NCBI RefSeq assembly: GCF_008831285.2
Contig: NC_045145.1
Location: 12,152,802-12,216,801 of the forward strand
Source: Nymphaea colorata
Lineage: Eukaryota > Streptophyta > Magnoliopsida > Nymphaeales > Nymphaeaceae
Length of the DNA stretch: 64,000 nucleotides
Reading direction: 5' to 3'
Shown: one piece after another, positions 1 to 12,713 of the stretch
Numbering within the stretch: the stretch's first letter is position 1
Layout: each line of letters opens with the position of its first letter
Program-made: the position numbers and the translations under genes
The notes under the pieces: generated by a model
What the model was told of the DNA's origin: nothing
Database searches by the model: none
The model's input: the letters and a program-made list of their open reading frames with translations, nothing else

Positions 1-946
1 CAAAGATGCTTTACATGTTTAATGTGCACTAAGAAAAATATGTTGTTTATGTTGCCAAACTTACACATGATAATCACCATTTTTTTGACTTTTGTCCTCA
101 CAAATTTATGGTTTAGGTCATTAGAAATGAAAAGTTTTAGTACAAGGCAACAACGAGAAAAATTTATACAACCAAAGTGCTTCGATGTTTGTGCACAAAC
201 AGTTCAAACAAGAAAGCCTTTATGAAAATTTTGCCTGCACTTCGGCCCTTCATTTTTTTCTATTTGAGAATTATTAGATTTAAAGTCAAACCATGTGGTT
301 TTATATTGAATATGAACTTTATAAAGGATATATATGTTATGGCTCCTCACTCTTTCAATACATGCATTTCTCAACATACTGTTTTCTATGAAGAAAACCG
401 TTTGCAGTTTTTAAATGTTATTCATTAATTAAAAAACTAATTGTAATTGAAGCTAAACCAAATAATCCAAGCCCCATTTCCAATGCAATTAAAGAGACAT
501 TCAAAATATATCTTGCCCAAAATGAAACTTTGTCTATCTTCATCAACCCATAGCTTGGTCAAGAATATATCATGAATCACCTATATGTACATGAAGACCC
601 ATGTCCCATCAACCAACCAAGAGAAGAAGAAAGGAAAGGAAATCATGAAGTGGAACTGGACTTTAGACCCATCTAGTGAAAGACGTACAATAATAGAACT
701 AATTAATTTGAACTCACCATACGATTAACCAATCTATGGACGAAACAAGAGCATTAAGTGTTTATTTTCCATCCAAATATAGTCTTCCTTTGTGTCTCCT
801 TAGTGAAGTCAATACAAGTTAAGTTGAACTCAGAGTTCATCTTAGCAAAATGTAATCCTAAAAGTGCTCAAGCTACGGAAGAAGAGTTGGGGTCTTTTTA
901 TACAAATCAATTGTGGGCTCGTCCCAGCCAACAGCTCACATAATAA
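1..946. other. AT-rich intergenic sequence, no gene recognised
   Basis: Only short open frames without recognisable motifs occur here. The composition is AT-rich with no coding bias. A copia reverse-transcriptase remnant begins at the right end. Confidence 0.5.
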
Positions 947-1437
947 TGTTAGATGTGGATGGATATTTAGATTAATAGGGAGGAATTCTGATGGCTCAAT
1001 TGCTTAGTACAAGTCTCCCCACTTTGCAGAAGGTATAATCCACAAGAAGGGACTTACTAATTTGAAACTTATAGTCCTACTGTTAACCAAACTACAAAAC
1101 CATTGATCTCAACCATGCCTATCTCGAAGGGTAGATCTTTACATGAATTAGGTGTCAATACTTTCTCACAACAGATACTAAAGTAAAAGGTGGTTCATGA
1201 TGCAACCAACATGGTTTTAAGATTAATGGGTTCCAATCATGTTTATCGCCTCAATAAAGCATTGTCCAAGTCAAAAAAAGGCTAACAAGGCATGTCCTTG
1301 CTCATCACACTTGGGGTTCATGAGTCACAATTAGATATGTCCATAAAATCCTCATTGATGATTTGTGTAGATGACATCATAGTCGCTAGAAGTTACATGG
1401 TTGAGGTAGAAAAAAATCGTAGTCACTAAAAGCAACA
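947..1437 (+). pseudogene. Ty1/copia reverse transcriptase remnant
   Basis: Conceptual translation across several frames gives, in the order expected for copia reverse transcriptase: W-I-F-R-L-I-G-R-N-S-D-G-S-I-A (family consensus W-V-F-K..D-G-S-I), then F-E-T-Y-S-P-T-V (consensus F-E-T-F-S-P-V-V), then L-N-K-A-L-S-K-S-K (consensus L-x-K-A-L-Y-G-L-K-Q), and finally C-V-D-D-I-I-V-A-R-S near 1363-1395. The last is the Y-V-D-D catalytic motif with Y replaced by C. Stops and frame changes separate the pieces, so it is dead. It is far more decayed than the copia fragment at 4215-4622 and is probably from a different element. Confidence 0.75.
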
Positions 1438-1503
1438 AACTAATTGTGGCAAGTTCCCTGTAAAATATATAAGATGACAGACAACTTATTGCCAATCAAA
1501 TAC

Positions 1504-1515
1504 TATATATGTATG

Positions 1516-1550
<35 letters not shown>

Positions 1551-1551
1551 A
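1504..1551. repeat. (AT)n/(GT)n microsatellite
   Basis: An uninterrupted run of alternating TA changes into alternating TG at about 1538. Confidence 0.9.
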
Positions 1552-2930
1552 TAGTGAATGGGCTCTTATAGGTAGCATAGCTGGTCCGACTGGCAGTATA
1601 GCAATGGGCCAATTGTCAACTCAATTCTCATGAGTGCTATTCACTTGAACTACAAATGGTGGGTGTGTGTTGCTTAGTTGATGGGTGTCTTGCTTTGAAC
1701 TAAAGTCACAAAGAAGCCCCAAACTGTGGGGCAGGAGGAAAGAGGGAGGGGCTTCCAGCTACAACCCCACAAAACAAAAGCAAAACAACAAATCTTAAAC
1801 ATTAAAAACTAGCAAATTAATAACACAATTATCATTTTTTTCAAATTGTTGTGTCCTCCCTACCCAGGTACCCAAACCTATGCTTGAACCCATGCCAGCA
1901 CTAGTGCGACTTGGGCTTGGGGAAATGTTGGGAACACATTTGAAAGGGATGTCAACTGTTTGTAATATGATAAAGCAAGATGCTCGGATGTAGATCCAAA
2001 TGAGGAAGGAGATTCTGTCAATGATTGGATCGAATACAGGAGCCAAGAAAATTGTCATGAAAATCTGTTGTATTGAAATAATTCCATATCTGATCCTATA
2101 AATCAAGATATTGATAATTTGTATGAAAGTTTTCTCTCTTATAAAATGGCCAAATCCGATTCATGTAAGAAGTAAACTGTTCATAAGTGCTTTATATACA
2201 AAGGGAGGGTTTCTTGCCCTTGCTGGTCTGCTGTCAATCAACCCTTTAGTTCAAACAACTTTAGAAAAAAAAGTGGATTTTAACATCAAATGAGCTACCA
2301 TGGTTGCAAAACCAAAAAAGGTCTGAGTTAACATCTTTAACTTCTCTGCTATATATCAATAACCAAAAGTTTCTACTAGAAATTCCTTGAGCATATGATA
2401 TTCATGCGCTCGGATACTTTGGGAAAGATAAATCAAACTACAAATTCTCTCTCAAACTACTAATGTGGTTGAGAGTTGTGTTCTTGAACCTACTAATGTG
2501 GTGATATCTTAGGCCCCCTTTCTCTCTCTAACTCTTTTTCCCTCTATTATGACAAAATTTTTGTAATAATATTTCTCTCTCTCTCTCTAAGAATAGGAGC
2601 AAACTTTTGTAATATTTGCTCTCTCAAGGTGTTGATCAGATAATCAAAAGGCTGTTCCAATAATCAAAAGCCCATGATGGAGGAGTCAGTGGAGGCATGG
2701 GGGAGGTAGATGAAGGAAATACCAACCTCACTCTTCTCAGTCTTGGACCATTCAGTCCCATCCTCCCTTTCTCTTTTCTCTGTCTCAAAAAGGACTAGTT
2801 GTTGGGACTTGGGACCGACGCAAGGCAAGAAGTCAGATAAGATAGAGAGAGAGAGAGGAAGGGAGAGGAGAGTGATGATCAAGTGAGGGGAGGCATCAGG
2901 GGGGCAACGGTCACCGTCTGCAACAGCAGT
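1552..2930. other. Intergenic sequence with CT-rich tracts
   Basis: No supported gene. CT-rich tracts lie at about 2518-2590 and GA-rich tracts at about 2840-2870, just upstream of the ARM-like pseudogene. The pyrimidine-rich stretches could be remains of its promoter or 5' UTR, but nothing decisive is visible. Confidence 0.4.
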
Positions 2931-2933
2931 ACC

Positions 2934-4205
<1,272 letters not shown>

Positions 4206-4219
4206 AACTCCCCCTCAAG
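4206..4219 (-). other. Copia polypurine tract
   Basis: The minus strand reads ttgagggggagtt immediately upstream of the LTR start. This is the expected primer site for plus-strand DNA synthesis. Confidence 0.7.
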
Positions 4220-4622
4220 TTGGTAGGCAGACATCAGTCTGCCCCAACTTGTTCGTAATAATCCTTTGTCTTTCTTTCCCAAGACTTTTTGTCAAGATGT
4301 CGGTGAGCTGGTTTTCGCTTCTAACATGAGAAGTTGCAATGATGCCATCTTGAATTTTTTCTCGAACGAAATGACAGTCGACTTCGACATGTTTTGTTCC
4401 TTCATGAAATTTGGGATTCGCACCAATATGAATAGCAGCCATGTTGTCACACTTAAGTTCCATTGGGGAGTGAGTTTCGACCCTCATATCCTTAAGGAGG
4501 GATTTAAACCAAATCAATTCACACATACATATGGCCATGGCTTGGTATTCAGCCTCTGCACTGGATCGGGCTACTATGGCTTGTTTTTTACTTCGCCAAG
4601 TGATCAAATTTCTTCCAACAAA
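4215..4622 (-). pseudogene. Ty1/copia RNase H C-terminal fragment
   Basis: An open frame of about 130 codons encodes the end of a copia polyprotein: L-I-T-W-R-S-K-K-Q, S-S-A-E-A-E-Y-Q-A-M-A, C-D-N-M-A-A-I-H-I, T-K-H-V-E-V-D-C-H-F-V-R-E-K-I and L-T-D-I-L-T-K-S-L-G. All are standard copia RNase H signatures, including the acidic residues of the active site. The frame is intact from the break to its natural stop, suggesting recent insertion. It is truncated at its 5' side where palindrome sequence begins at 4639; the last clear copia codons are near 4615-4622. Confidence 0.85.
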
Positions 4623-5111
4623 CTGGGATTGGTCAGTATTTGATTTGGGTCTGGTAAATTGAAGTGGTGTTCAACCGAACTGGCGTACCTTTTATGCATC
4701 AACAGAGTCTCGTCTAGCTGTTTTAACTTACTCAAAATGTAGACCATCTCTCTCATTTGATTCTTTTTTGTAATTGAAAACAAATATCAATTATGTGAAT
4801 ACCAGAAAGTACGATGTATAAATGATAAATGTGGTGCTATTTGGCTCAAACAGAAGGCAATGTTTTTTGGCTTGAATCGGTACAGATACTAAAAATTGGG
4901 ATTGGTCAGTATTTGAGCGACCTTCAAAGTTTTGTTTTTTCATATTTAGACCATTAATATGCATTTAATCATCTTCACAAATTTAAAACACATACCCACA
5001 ATCTGAAAAATGTGCCTACATTCTTAAATCAAGAAGATGCATTAGCTAGCACTATACACATTTCTTCAAAATTATATGAGATGTTTGAAAAAAATATGTG
5101 GAAACTGCATT

Positions 5112-6500
5112 TTATAGTGTGTACGGGGCTTGCTGCATGATCAGGTCTTGTTCTGGGATGGTTCTATTTGGGTCTTCCTCATCAAAGTAGAAGGGCTTCA
5201 GGTTACAGACATAAAACACTGAATGCATCTTAAAGTCCGGCGGCAAGTCTAGCTTGTAGGCTAGCTTCCCGATCCTCTTCAGCATTGTAAAGGGTACTTC
5301 ATACTTCCGAATCAAGGACTTGTGTCGGCCACAGAAGATGCCCGTCCGGTCTGGATAAAGTTTCATGAGGACTTGATCGCCCACTCTAAATTCCATCGGC
5401 CTTCAACTCCGATCTACAAATTTCTTCATCTTCTTGGTGGCCTTGTGTAAGAACGCCATAGCCAACTCCATCTGTTCTTGCCAAGGTAGTTCTTTCTTTT
5501 GAGCTGCAAGGGTATGAGGCATCAACGGCTACTGTTCAGTGTCTATCTTGAACGGACTATGTCTAGAAGACTCGCTCTTCTACAAATTGTAACAAAATTG
5601 GGCTACATCAAGTAATTTCTCCCAATTCTTCTGATTTGCACTGACATAGTGGCGAAGGTATGTTTCTAGTCATCCGTTGATCCATTCAGCTTGGTTGTCA
5701 GTCTATGGGTGGAAACTCGTTGAGAATAATAAATCTGAACCCAACAAACTAAACACCTCGTGCCAAAACTTCCCTGTGAAGCAGGCGTTAGATCACTGAC
5801 AATGTTTTTCGGCATGCCCAGTGCTTTACTATATGTTTCACAAACAGCAATCCCCATCTTCTCCACGGGACATTCCTTAGAGGCTGGGATGAAGGTCACA
5901 TACTTTGAAAATCTGTCCACAACCAAAAGCATGGAGCTGAAGCCGTCAACTTTGGGTAAGTTGAAGATAAAGTTCATAGAGAGGCACTCCCATGGACGCT
6001 CTCGAATAGGAAGAGGCTCCGAGAAACTGGCAGTCTTCTGATTCGTCCCCTTGTCCTGCTAGCAGATCAAGCAAGTCTTCACATAAGCCTAGACAATGTC
6101 TCGCATTTGTGGCCAATAATAGCCACATTCAAGGAGCGCCACGTCAGCTCATGGTCAGGATGGTCTGCCAACAATGAGTCATGACACTCCTTCAGCAGCT
6201 CTTGCCGAAGGTTTCCCCATCTAGGCACAAACGCATGTCCGCCCTTCGAAATCAAAAGTCCATCAAGTAATCAGAATCGTCGTGTCTTTCCCACCTCAAC
6301 TGCCTCAACCAAGTGCTTGGCCACAGGGTCCTGTGTCATGCCTTCTCGAATCTGCTCCAGAAGAGCACTCTCCAGCTGTGCTTCGGATGATGTCATCTAA
6401 GTACCTGCCAGCTCTGCCTTCCGACTTAATGCCTCTGCTACGATGTTAGTCTTTCCTGCCTTATACTCTAAGGCAAAATCAAATTCCGCAAGGGTTTCCC
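5112..6500 (-). pseudogene. Ty3/gypsy RNase H end and integrase, left arm
   Basis: Reading the minus strand from 6500: the RNase H end E-F-D-F-A-L-E-Y-K-A-G-K-T-N-I-V-A-E-A-L-S-R-K, then a degraded zinc-binding region (R-W-G-N-L-R-Q-E-L-L-K-E-C-H-D-S), then the integrase core V-D-G-F-S-S-M-L-L-V-V-D-R-F-S-K-Y with F-I-P-A-S. The C-terminal segment at 5396-5112 is open: F-R-V-G-D-Q-V-L-M-K-L, L-P-P-D-F-K-M-H-S-V-F-Y-V. Stops and shifts between segments make it non-functional. Reverse transcriptase is absent. The orientation is opposite to gag and protease at 7061-8724, so the element is rearranged or composite. Confidence 0.85.
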
Positions 6501-6539
6501 TGTTCCCCTATGTCTAGAGTCTGTACAGTCCTTTTTTTT

Positions 6540-6905
6540 TGCAATGTACTTCTTTTGCTTGCGTTGAGTCTTTTGCGTAAGCATGTTCACTTGTGAGCGA
6601 GTACCCTCCCACCGGTCTAAGTGTCAAGTTTGTTTGGGGATTCTATGTTTTGGATGGTCGGCAAAGGAATCCTTGTAAATTGCTTTGGCCATCCTGTAAG
6701 TAAGTTGAGATCTTTCTCCTATCTTACTTTCCTCGTGATGTACTAAGTTTTCCAAGTGAAATACATTGCCAGAGTTCTTTATTAAAACTGTTTTCTTCAT
6801 ACATTTGTCTTCGAAATGCTCTTTGCGCCCCTTCCAATGGTTTGAAGGCTGACGACAATTAGGTTCTTGTCGTGCCACACAGATTGAAGAAGTGAGCCTG
6901 TGACA
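6540..6905 (+). mobile_element. Putative gypsy LTR, left arm
   Basis: Sequence immediately left of the primer binding site ends in tgtgaca, as an LTR end should (..CA). The left limit is not determined because no second LTR copy is visible; 6540 is only where the integrase-side similarity stops. Confidence 0.35.
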
Positions 6906-6907
6906 AC

Positions 6908-6920
6908 TGGTATCAGAGCC
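6908..6920 (+). other. Primer binding site (initiator Met tRNA), left arm
   Basis: tggtatcagagcc is the plant retrotransposon primer site complementary to the 3' end of initiator methionine tRNA. It lies two bases after the presumed LTR end and ~140 bp before gag, and sets the plus-strand orientation of the gag/protease part. Confidence 0.85.
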
Positions 6921-7060
6921 ACGTTCGGCTCAATCTAAAGAAGCAGTTGGATAGTCAGTGTAGAGGAACACGCTGACGAGCATTGGTCGAAAAAGACGTC
7001 GTGGCAGCTCAATACAACCTGCGTAGCACTAAAGGCAAGGGAATAGCCTAGTCCGTCGAG

Positions 7061-8037
7061 ATGAGTGCGTCCCACAGTCAGGAAGACCTGACTGAAGTGG
7101 CGAACAAGCTGGTTGTCGGCGTAACTACTCAAGAGGATGTGTTGTGCAATGCAATAGAGTCCTTCGAGGAAATGTGGGACGAAATGAAGACCATAAGGGA
7201 ACAGATGACCGACTTTATGGCAATGAACAAGTCACTTATTGATACAGTGGCCGCACTGCAAGCTAAAGTTAATGAACTTCAAGCAAAAAACCACACGCTA
7301 CAGTGACAAGTTTCTGTAGGTAGGGGTGAAGATCGACTACCAAGGGTTGACGTCCAGAGGCCAGTGAAATATAATGAAAATCGAGATAGTTGAGTCATCG
7401 ACAACTTCTTGTTCCAGGTGGAATATTACTTGGATCTTCAAGGGATTGTGGGAGATGACCTTCACGTCAAGACTACAGCCATGCTATTTGAGGGCAATGT
7501 TGTTGCCTGTTGGAGATGAAAATGCCTTGACATTCAAAAGGGGATCTACAGAATAGATACTTTTGATGATTTTCAGCGAGAGTTGAAGAACTACTTCATG
7601 CCCCCAAATGCAAGACGCCAAGCTTCTTCGACAGCTTGAAGTCCCAAAATAGACTAGTCCAATTTGTCTTGTTTCAACATATCAGGTACTAGATACATCG
7701 TCAACTTTGGGCACAATCCAAAGTGGAAAGAGGCAATCCCGAGACCTTGGAGGATGGTTATGTGATTGCAAAGCGCTTGGCAGATACTCAACGCAAGAGT
7801 TACACTAACACCTTCAAGCTGTCGAAGAAGCTTGACCATGGAGGAAAGAATGAGGAACGACGAGACCCCAAAGTTGAATCATCGACCCAGCACCAAGGCA
7901 AAAAGAAACCTTTCTTTTGCCAAAACAACAATTACCAAAATAAAGTAGTAACTTGTTGGTTTTGTGAAGGGAGGCACATGGCGAGGCAATGTCCAAAGTG
8001 TTTGTCAAATGAAAATCAAGCAAGTACCTCAAGGTAG
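7061..8037 (+). pseudogene. Ty3/gypsy gag, left arm
   Basis: An N-terminal segment (7061-7306) has a helical, probably coiled-coil stretch (M-N-K-S-L-I-D-T-V-A-A-L-Q-A-K-V-N-E-L). After a TGA and frame changes comes the gag core, with V-E-Y-Y-L-D-L-Q and F-D-D-F-Q-R-E-L-K-N-Y-F-M-P-P-N. The end (7723-8037) carries a zinc knuckle, C-W-F-C-E-G-R-H-M-A-R-Q-C, near 7955-7993. Its spacing is C-x2-C-x3-H-x4-C, one residue shorter than the usual CCHC knuckle. At least two frame breaks make it a pseudogene. Confidence 0.8.
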
Positions 8038-8079
8038 TCTGATAATGCGGTGCAAGGTGAAGAAGGGGAATGACCAAAG

Positions 8080-8724
8080 ATGGGTGAACTTCAACTTTTG
8101 AACACGTTAAAAAGGAAAGAAAAAGCTAAGGTGACAGCGACACCTTTCAATGGACTCATGTACCTAAAAGTTATGGTAAATGGAAAGCCTACCATGGCTA
8201 TGGTAGATACGGGTGTCACTAACAACTTTGTCTCAGATGAGGAGGCAAGGAAATTGGGCCTCACCCCTAAGAAGGAAGAGTTACGCATGAAGGCGGTCAA
8301 CTCAGAAGCAAAACCCATCAACGGAGTGGCCCAGGATGCGGTTGTGAAGATTGAGAGTTGGTCAAAGAAATCCAACTTCTCGGTGGTCCCGATGGATGAT
8401 TTCCAGATGATTCTAGGCATGGGGCTCTTTAGTGCAGCGAAGATGGTCCCGATGCCACATTTGCCCAGTATCAGCATTACGGATGAGATGTCTCTTTGCA
8501 TGGTGCCAATAGTAAAAGTAAAGAAACACAAGGGCAAGGCTGCAACGATATCTGCTCTTCAATTGAAGAGAGGTCTGAAGCACGGTGAAGACACGTACTT
8601 GGTGGCAATCAGGGAAGTGCCTATAGACTCTCCTCGTTTGGTCCCAGAGGTGCTTGCACCTATCGTAGGGGAATTCACAAGGACAATGCCTGCGGAGCTC
8701 CCTAGATGGCTGCCACCGACGTGA
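8080..8724 (+). pseudogene. Ty3/gypsy aspartic protease region, left arm
   Basis: The 214-codon open frame contains G-L-M-Y-L-K-V-M-V-N-G-K-P and the catalytic D-T-G-V-T-N-N-F-V-S at 8205-8234 (family form D-S/T-G-A-T-H-N-F). This is a retropepsin-like domain following gag. It should run into reverse transcriptase, but the frame stops at 8724 and no reverse transcriptase follows, so the element is cut here. The right-arm copy lacks ~33 bp near the start of this frame. Confidence 0.8.
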
Positions 8725-9084
8725 AGTGGATCATGCAATAGAACTGATTCCTGGTGCCAATGCACTTAATAGAAGATGAATGATCATTTGTTTAGCCCTT
8801 CAAAAAACAAAATGGCAAACACCAAAGATCACCACTCTTACAGCCTGCTCGTTCTTCAGGATTAGTCTTGATGCTCACCTGAAACACATGCCCAGAACAA
8901 CCATATAAAATCTTCTTTCATTCAACATAGAGTAAAATAAAAAACCATGTAATCTGAATGTATACAGGCATCCTAGCAGTGCCATTAATGAGAACTCCAA
9001 ATTAGGTGACCATCTGCAAGTTTATCGTGTGCAACAATGGGGAAAACACAACTCATGCACTATCGGTGAAACACAAAATCTACC
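8725..9084. other. Non-coding sequence after the gypsy fragment, left arm
   Basis: AT-rich with no gene or clear repeat ends; mirrored at 42923-43282. Confidence 0.4.
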
Positions 9085-9960
9085 GACCTGGGTCGGCCCA
9101 GCCCGGCCTGAAAAAAATGCGAAAGCTAAGCCCGTTAAGGCTATCGAGCCAGCTCGAAACCCAGGCCGATAAAGTATCGGGCTTTGGGCTTGAGATTATG
9201 CCCAAGGCCCAGCATGGCTCGATTTCTGCTGCCGTGAAGGGTCTCGCTGAGTCCCAACCCCCTTTTACTGCTGTCTTGAAGGTCTCTCTCTCCCCCTCTG
9301 ACTTTCAAGCTTTTCCCTGCTTCAGTAAAGGGTCGCTAAGCCCCATTTTGCTGCTGCCGTGAAGGGTCTCTCCCTTCCCCTCAGTGTTGCTTTCCTTTTC
9401 TTTGTTCTTTCTCCCTTTTCTTGGTTGCTAGAATTATGAGAAATAAAAGGAGGAGAAAGTCAGATGAAGAAGCTGTGAGCACTCTTCATCATCGAAGGAC
9501 CCACCGCACCACCAGAGGAAACAGTAGGAGGGATTGTGGTTTAATCCACTAAACCGCAAGTTTCGAAAACCCTAATCCTAACCCCGCCGTCCACTTCCCA
9601 CCACCAACCTCTGCCGCCTTTGCCCAAAGCCTCCTCCTCTAGGACTGCGAGTCTGTGAGCCCCTTCCTCACCGGTGCGGCCGCTCTCCGCCCCCCCTTCC
9701 TGCAAGTTGGCAACCTCGAAGACTCACTTCGGTCCTTGGCAAAACAGCGAAAAGAAGAGAAGAAAACTCCCCAAGCCCGTTTATTTTTGGAAAAAAATAA
9801 ATAAATTTATTGTCAGGTTTTTTCGGGCACCTGACCAGTTAATTACCGGGCCGGGCTGAGCCCAAAAAAAAAAGCCCGAAACTCAAATCTTCAGGGCCCG
9901 GGCCCGAGTCGGGCTGGGTACCGGGTACCAGGCGGCAGCCCAGCCCGAGGCTTACCCCCA
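9085..9960. mobile_element. GC-rich CCCGGG-type element with a gene-like insert, left arm
   Basis: Both ends carry dense GCCCG/CGGGC sequence in roughly opposite orientation (9085-9112 and about 9890-9955), the style of non-autonomous hAT-like plant elements. Between them lies CT-rich sequence, a telo-box AAACCCTAA at 9567-9575, and a GC-rich coding-like stretch (9586-9700). This could be a captured 5' UTR and first exon of a host gene. Left and right copies differ by ~71 bp just downstream of the telo-box. Confidence 0.4.
9567..9575 (+). promoter_or_regulatory. Telo-box-like motif AAACCCTAA, left arm
   Basis: An exact match to the telo-box element found near the start of many plant translation-related genes, followed by another cctaa unit. 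The right arm has a longer ttaggg-rich version at about 42405-42440. Confidence 0.4.
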
Positions 9961-12370
9961 GCCTTTCCTCCTTCCAAATACATCAACTTTATGATCCGCT
10001 ACATTAATTTTATAGATTGTGTACATAAAAATGACCAAACTACCCTCAATAACAACTTTTACAAAATTGTAAAAGAATCCCTTAGCTAACCACTTGGCAT
10101 AAAAAAGAAAAATTAAAACAAAAAAAAAGAAAAAATAAGCCAACATTGTCTCTACAAACATCCTTTGGAAGTTCTTCTCTCTCTCTCTCAATCCCAGAAT
10201 CCTTTCACCAAGATCTACCATATATTTCAGAACCAAAGTTGGACTCTACCACCATTCTCTGTAAAATGCCAGTCAAAGTTTGTCTATTTCCTCAAGGCCG
10301 ACCATTGCAAGCTGCTCCATAGTGTACATCAGTTCGCACCCAAGCCATGCTTGCTCACCAGCGCACAAAGCCAGTACCAGTAGCCTGGTCTTCAAAGGAA
10401 GACCTTCAGAGGAAGACCTTCTGCTAGAACCCATATCATGACAACTTGGTAGTCTGACACAACACCAACATTGGCCCTATGCTTACCAGCCATTACTTCT
10501 CCCCCCTCCTCCCTCTCTCTCTCTCTCTCCCTAGACCCTCCCTTTAGGACCCTGCTTTAGCTGCCACCAGGCCTAACAACCATCAGTCATGGCTAAGGAC
10601 ATCTACTGGCAGCCACCTGCGGCCAGCAACTTGCCACACTACCACCCGTCCCTTGCTGGTAGGCTCAGGCCTCGGCCAAGAGGCTGTCTTGTCCAAGACT
10701 CTGACATCCAGCCATCCACGGCCAGGCTCTGGTTGGCATTTGATCAATGCCTGGGCTTAAGCCTAAGCCCTGCACAGTTCAATTTTAGTGAACAAAAGTT
10801 AAAATATCTATATTACATATATAAAAGTAAAACTTATTTTAAAAATTGGTAATTAATATTTTATTACAGTGAGGCAGGCCAGGCCTGTTTCATTGCTGCT
10901 GCTTCGGCCTTCTCACCATCTAGCAGCGTCAGCCTCAGCCTGGTCGAGAAAGCTACTCTCTTGTTCACGACTAGCCCTAGACCATTGGACATCGACTACA
11001 AAAGCCTATCTTCGCCTTGGCTGCCTTGCTACCCACTCTTCAAGGTACCCCTCTGTGGTTGACGGCCCTCAACAGAGCCATGTGCTCCAAGCCCAAGCCG
11101 GCACATTCATGCAAGGCTACGCAGGTTCTACGTCTAAGCCTGGGTATCGACCCAGCCTGGCTCGATAAGGAGTCGGACTCCGGCCGGTCCAACACCTAAA
11201 ATCCAAGCCTGATCCATGCCCGATTAAATTAAAAAATAAATATATTTTTTAATATATAATAATATATAAAATATAATTAATCATAATAAAATATTATAAT
11301 TGTATATAAAACTCCTATCTGTTTACATTTCAATCATATATGACTTTCTTTGTGTATATCAACCTCCGAGTGATGCTTTATGTCATATTTATATTTAATT
11401 TATTGGGACTTAACATGACCGGGTAATAAGCTGGGAGACTCTTGATCTTTAGAACCAAATGTGTTGGCATAGTGGGATTTATGTGACTGTCATAATTCTG
11501 TTTACATGTGCTGCTTTTTTCTGCCTAATCTGAACCTGTAAACTTAAAAGCCAGAGGTCTTTAAGCCATCCAAAGAATCTATCCTCTCAAGAGGGTTCAG
11601 GTCTGGTTTTCCTTCAACTTGCTGGAAGGGGAAAAACAAACTGCGTTGCATATTTGTTCAACCCTTAATAGTCAAGAAAAGAATTATTTTAAATCCTTTT
11701 CCCCTCTACTTTTACCTTTCTTCTTTCTTTTTCTTTTGTTGTTTCCCTCTTTCCTTCTTGTTCTTCTTTCCTCTTGTCTTTCTTTCTTTCATTTACTGTT
11801 TCTTCCTTGTCTAGGCCCTGCTTAGGTGCTCATCTAAGACCCATCAGGTGTCTCTGAATGTTTATCGCCGAGGCCTACCTACCACTTTTGGCTTCTAAGC
11901 TTCAATCTCGAGGAGTCATTTCACCACATAGCAATAAGAAATACTCATAGTTATATAACTGAGAGACGGCAGATTCAACTCCAAAACAACTATTAGTTTG
12001 AAAATGATTAAAGTCTAACATTTATCTTCTATCCAATCCTTTAGATTAATTCTTTTTAGCTAATGAGAAAAGAAACCCTTTCATTGGACTCCGCATCACT
12101 GTCTTCAATGAGTAAAATCTTTGAAGCATTCTCACCTGATAAGCGTACTCTTGAGTTCTGAATAGATGGCAAGAATCACATAACTGTTGGCTTCAGAACT
12201 CTTCTTGCCCATTCTTGTTGGTTTAGGGAATTTGAAGAGCCTAAAACTAGCAGAATTGTGAAAGAACTCTGCCTAATAAATGGCATTTTATTTTAAGCAT
12301 TTTCAAATTTGCTTCTTTGGCAGACCTTTGGTTCAGTGATGCATACAATGTCGATTGACAAGGATGTCTC
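9961..12370. other. Arm sequence without recognised genes, left arm
   Basis: A GC-richer tract (10580-11200) with short unconvincing open frames is interrupted by AT-rich DNA at 10795-10870 and followed by very AT-rich DNA at 11221-11310. A pyrimidine-rich run lies at 11690-11810. None of the predicted peptides shows a motif I recognise. Mirrored at about 39567-41975. Confidence 0.45.
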
Positions 12371-12374
12371 TCAA

Positions 12375-12713
12375 AAGTGTTTGAAAGCCTTGAATTTTGA
12401 TTTTATAAACAAAATTCCACCTCAAAAACAGAATTACAACGAAAATTCCTGTTCTACCTTTCCTTTGTGCTAGCCTGAAATTTTGATTTCAGAATTGAAA
12501 ATGATGCATTTGATAAAACATGAACTAAAACCATCATGATGTATTGTAAAGGGAGACGAAAGAAATTCTAAAATCATAATTCTACACCTCAGATAAGATT
12601 CACGATTCTAGAATTTTTTATTCAAGAATGAGCTTACAAAAAAAGAATCAAAATTCTTTGTTAGAGAATCTTAATGTTAGAATTCCACAATTCATCCTTC
12701 ATCGAACACCCCC
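12375..12713. mobile_element. Possible MITE, left arm
   Basis: The right end reads, reversed, gggggtgttcgatgaagga, a typical MITE-style terminus, and the left end has a related gtgtttgaaagccttgaatt. The interior is AT-rich with internal inverted similarity. No clean target duplication was identified. Mirrored at about 39224-39562. Confidence 0.35.

Noticed and set aside
10589-11168. GC-richer open frames in the left arm as a gene
   Set aside because: Overlapping frames of similar length, no recognisable domain, and the paired frames in the other arm differ in length.
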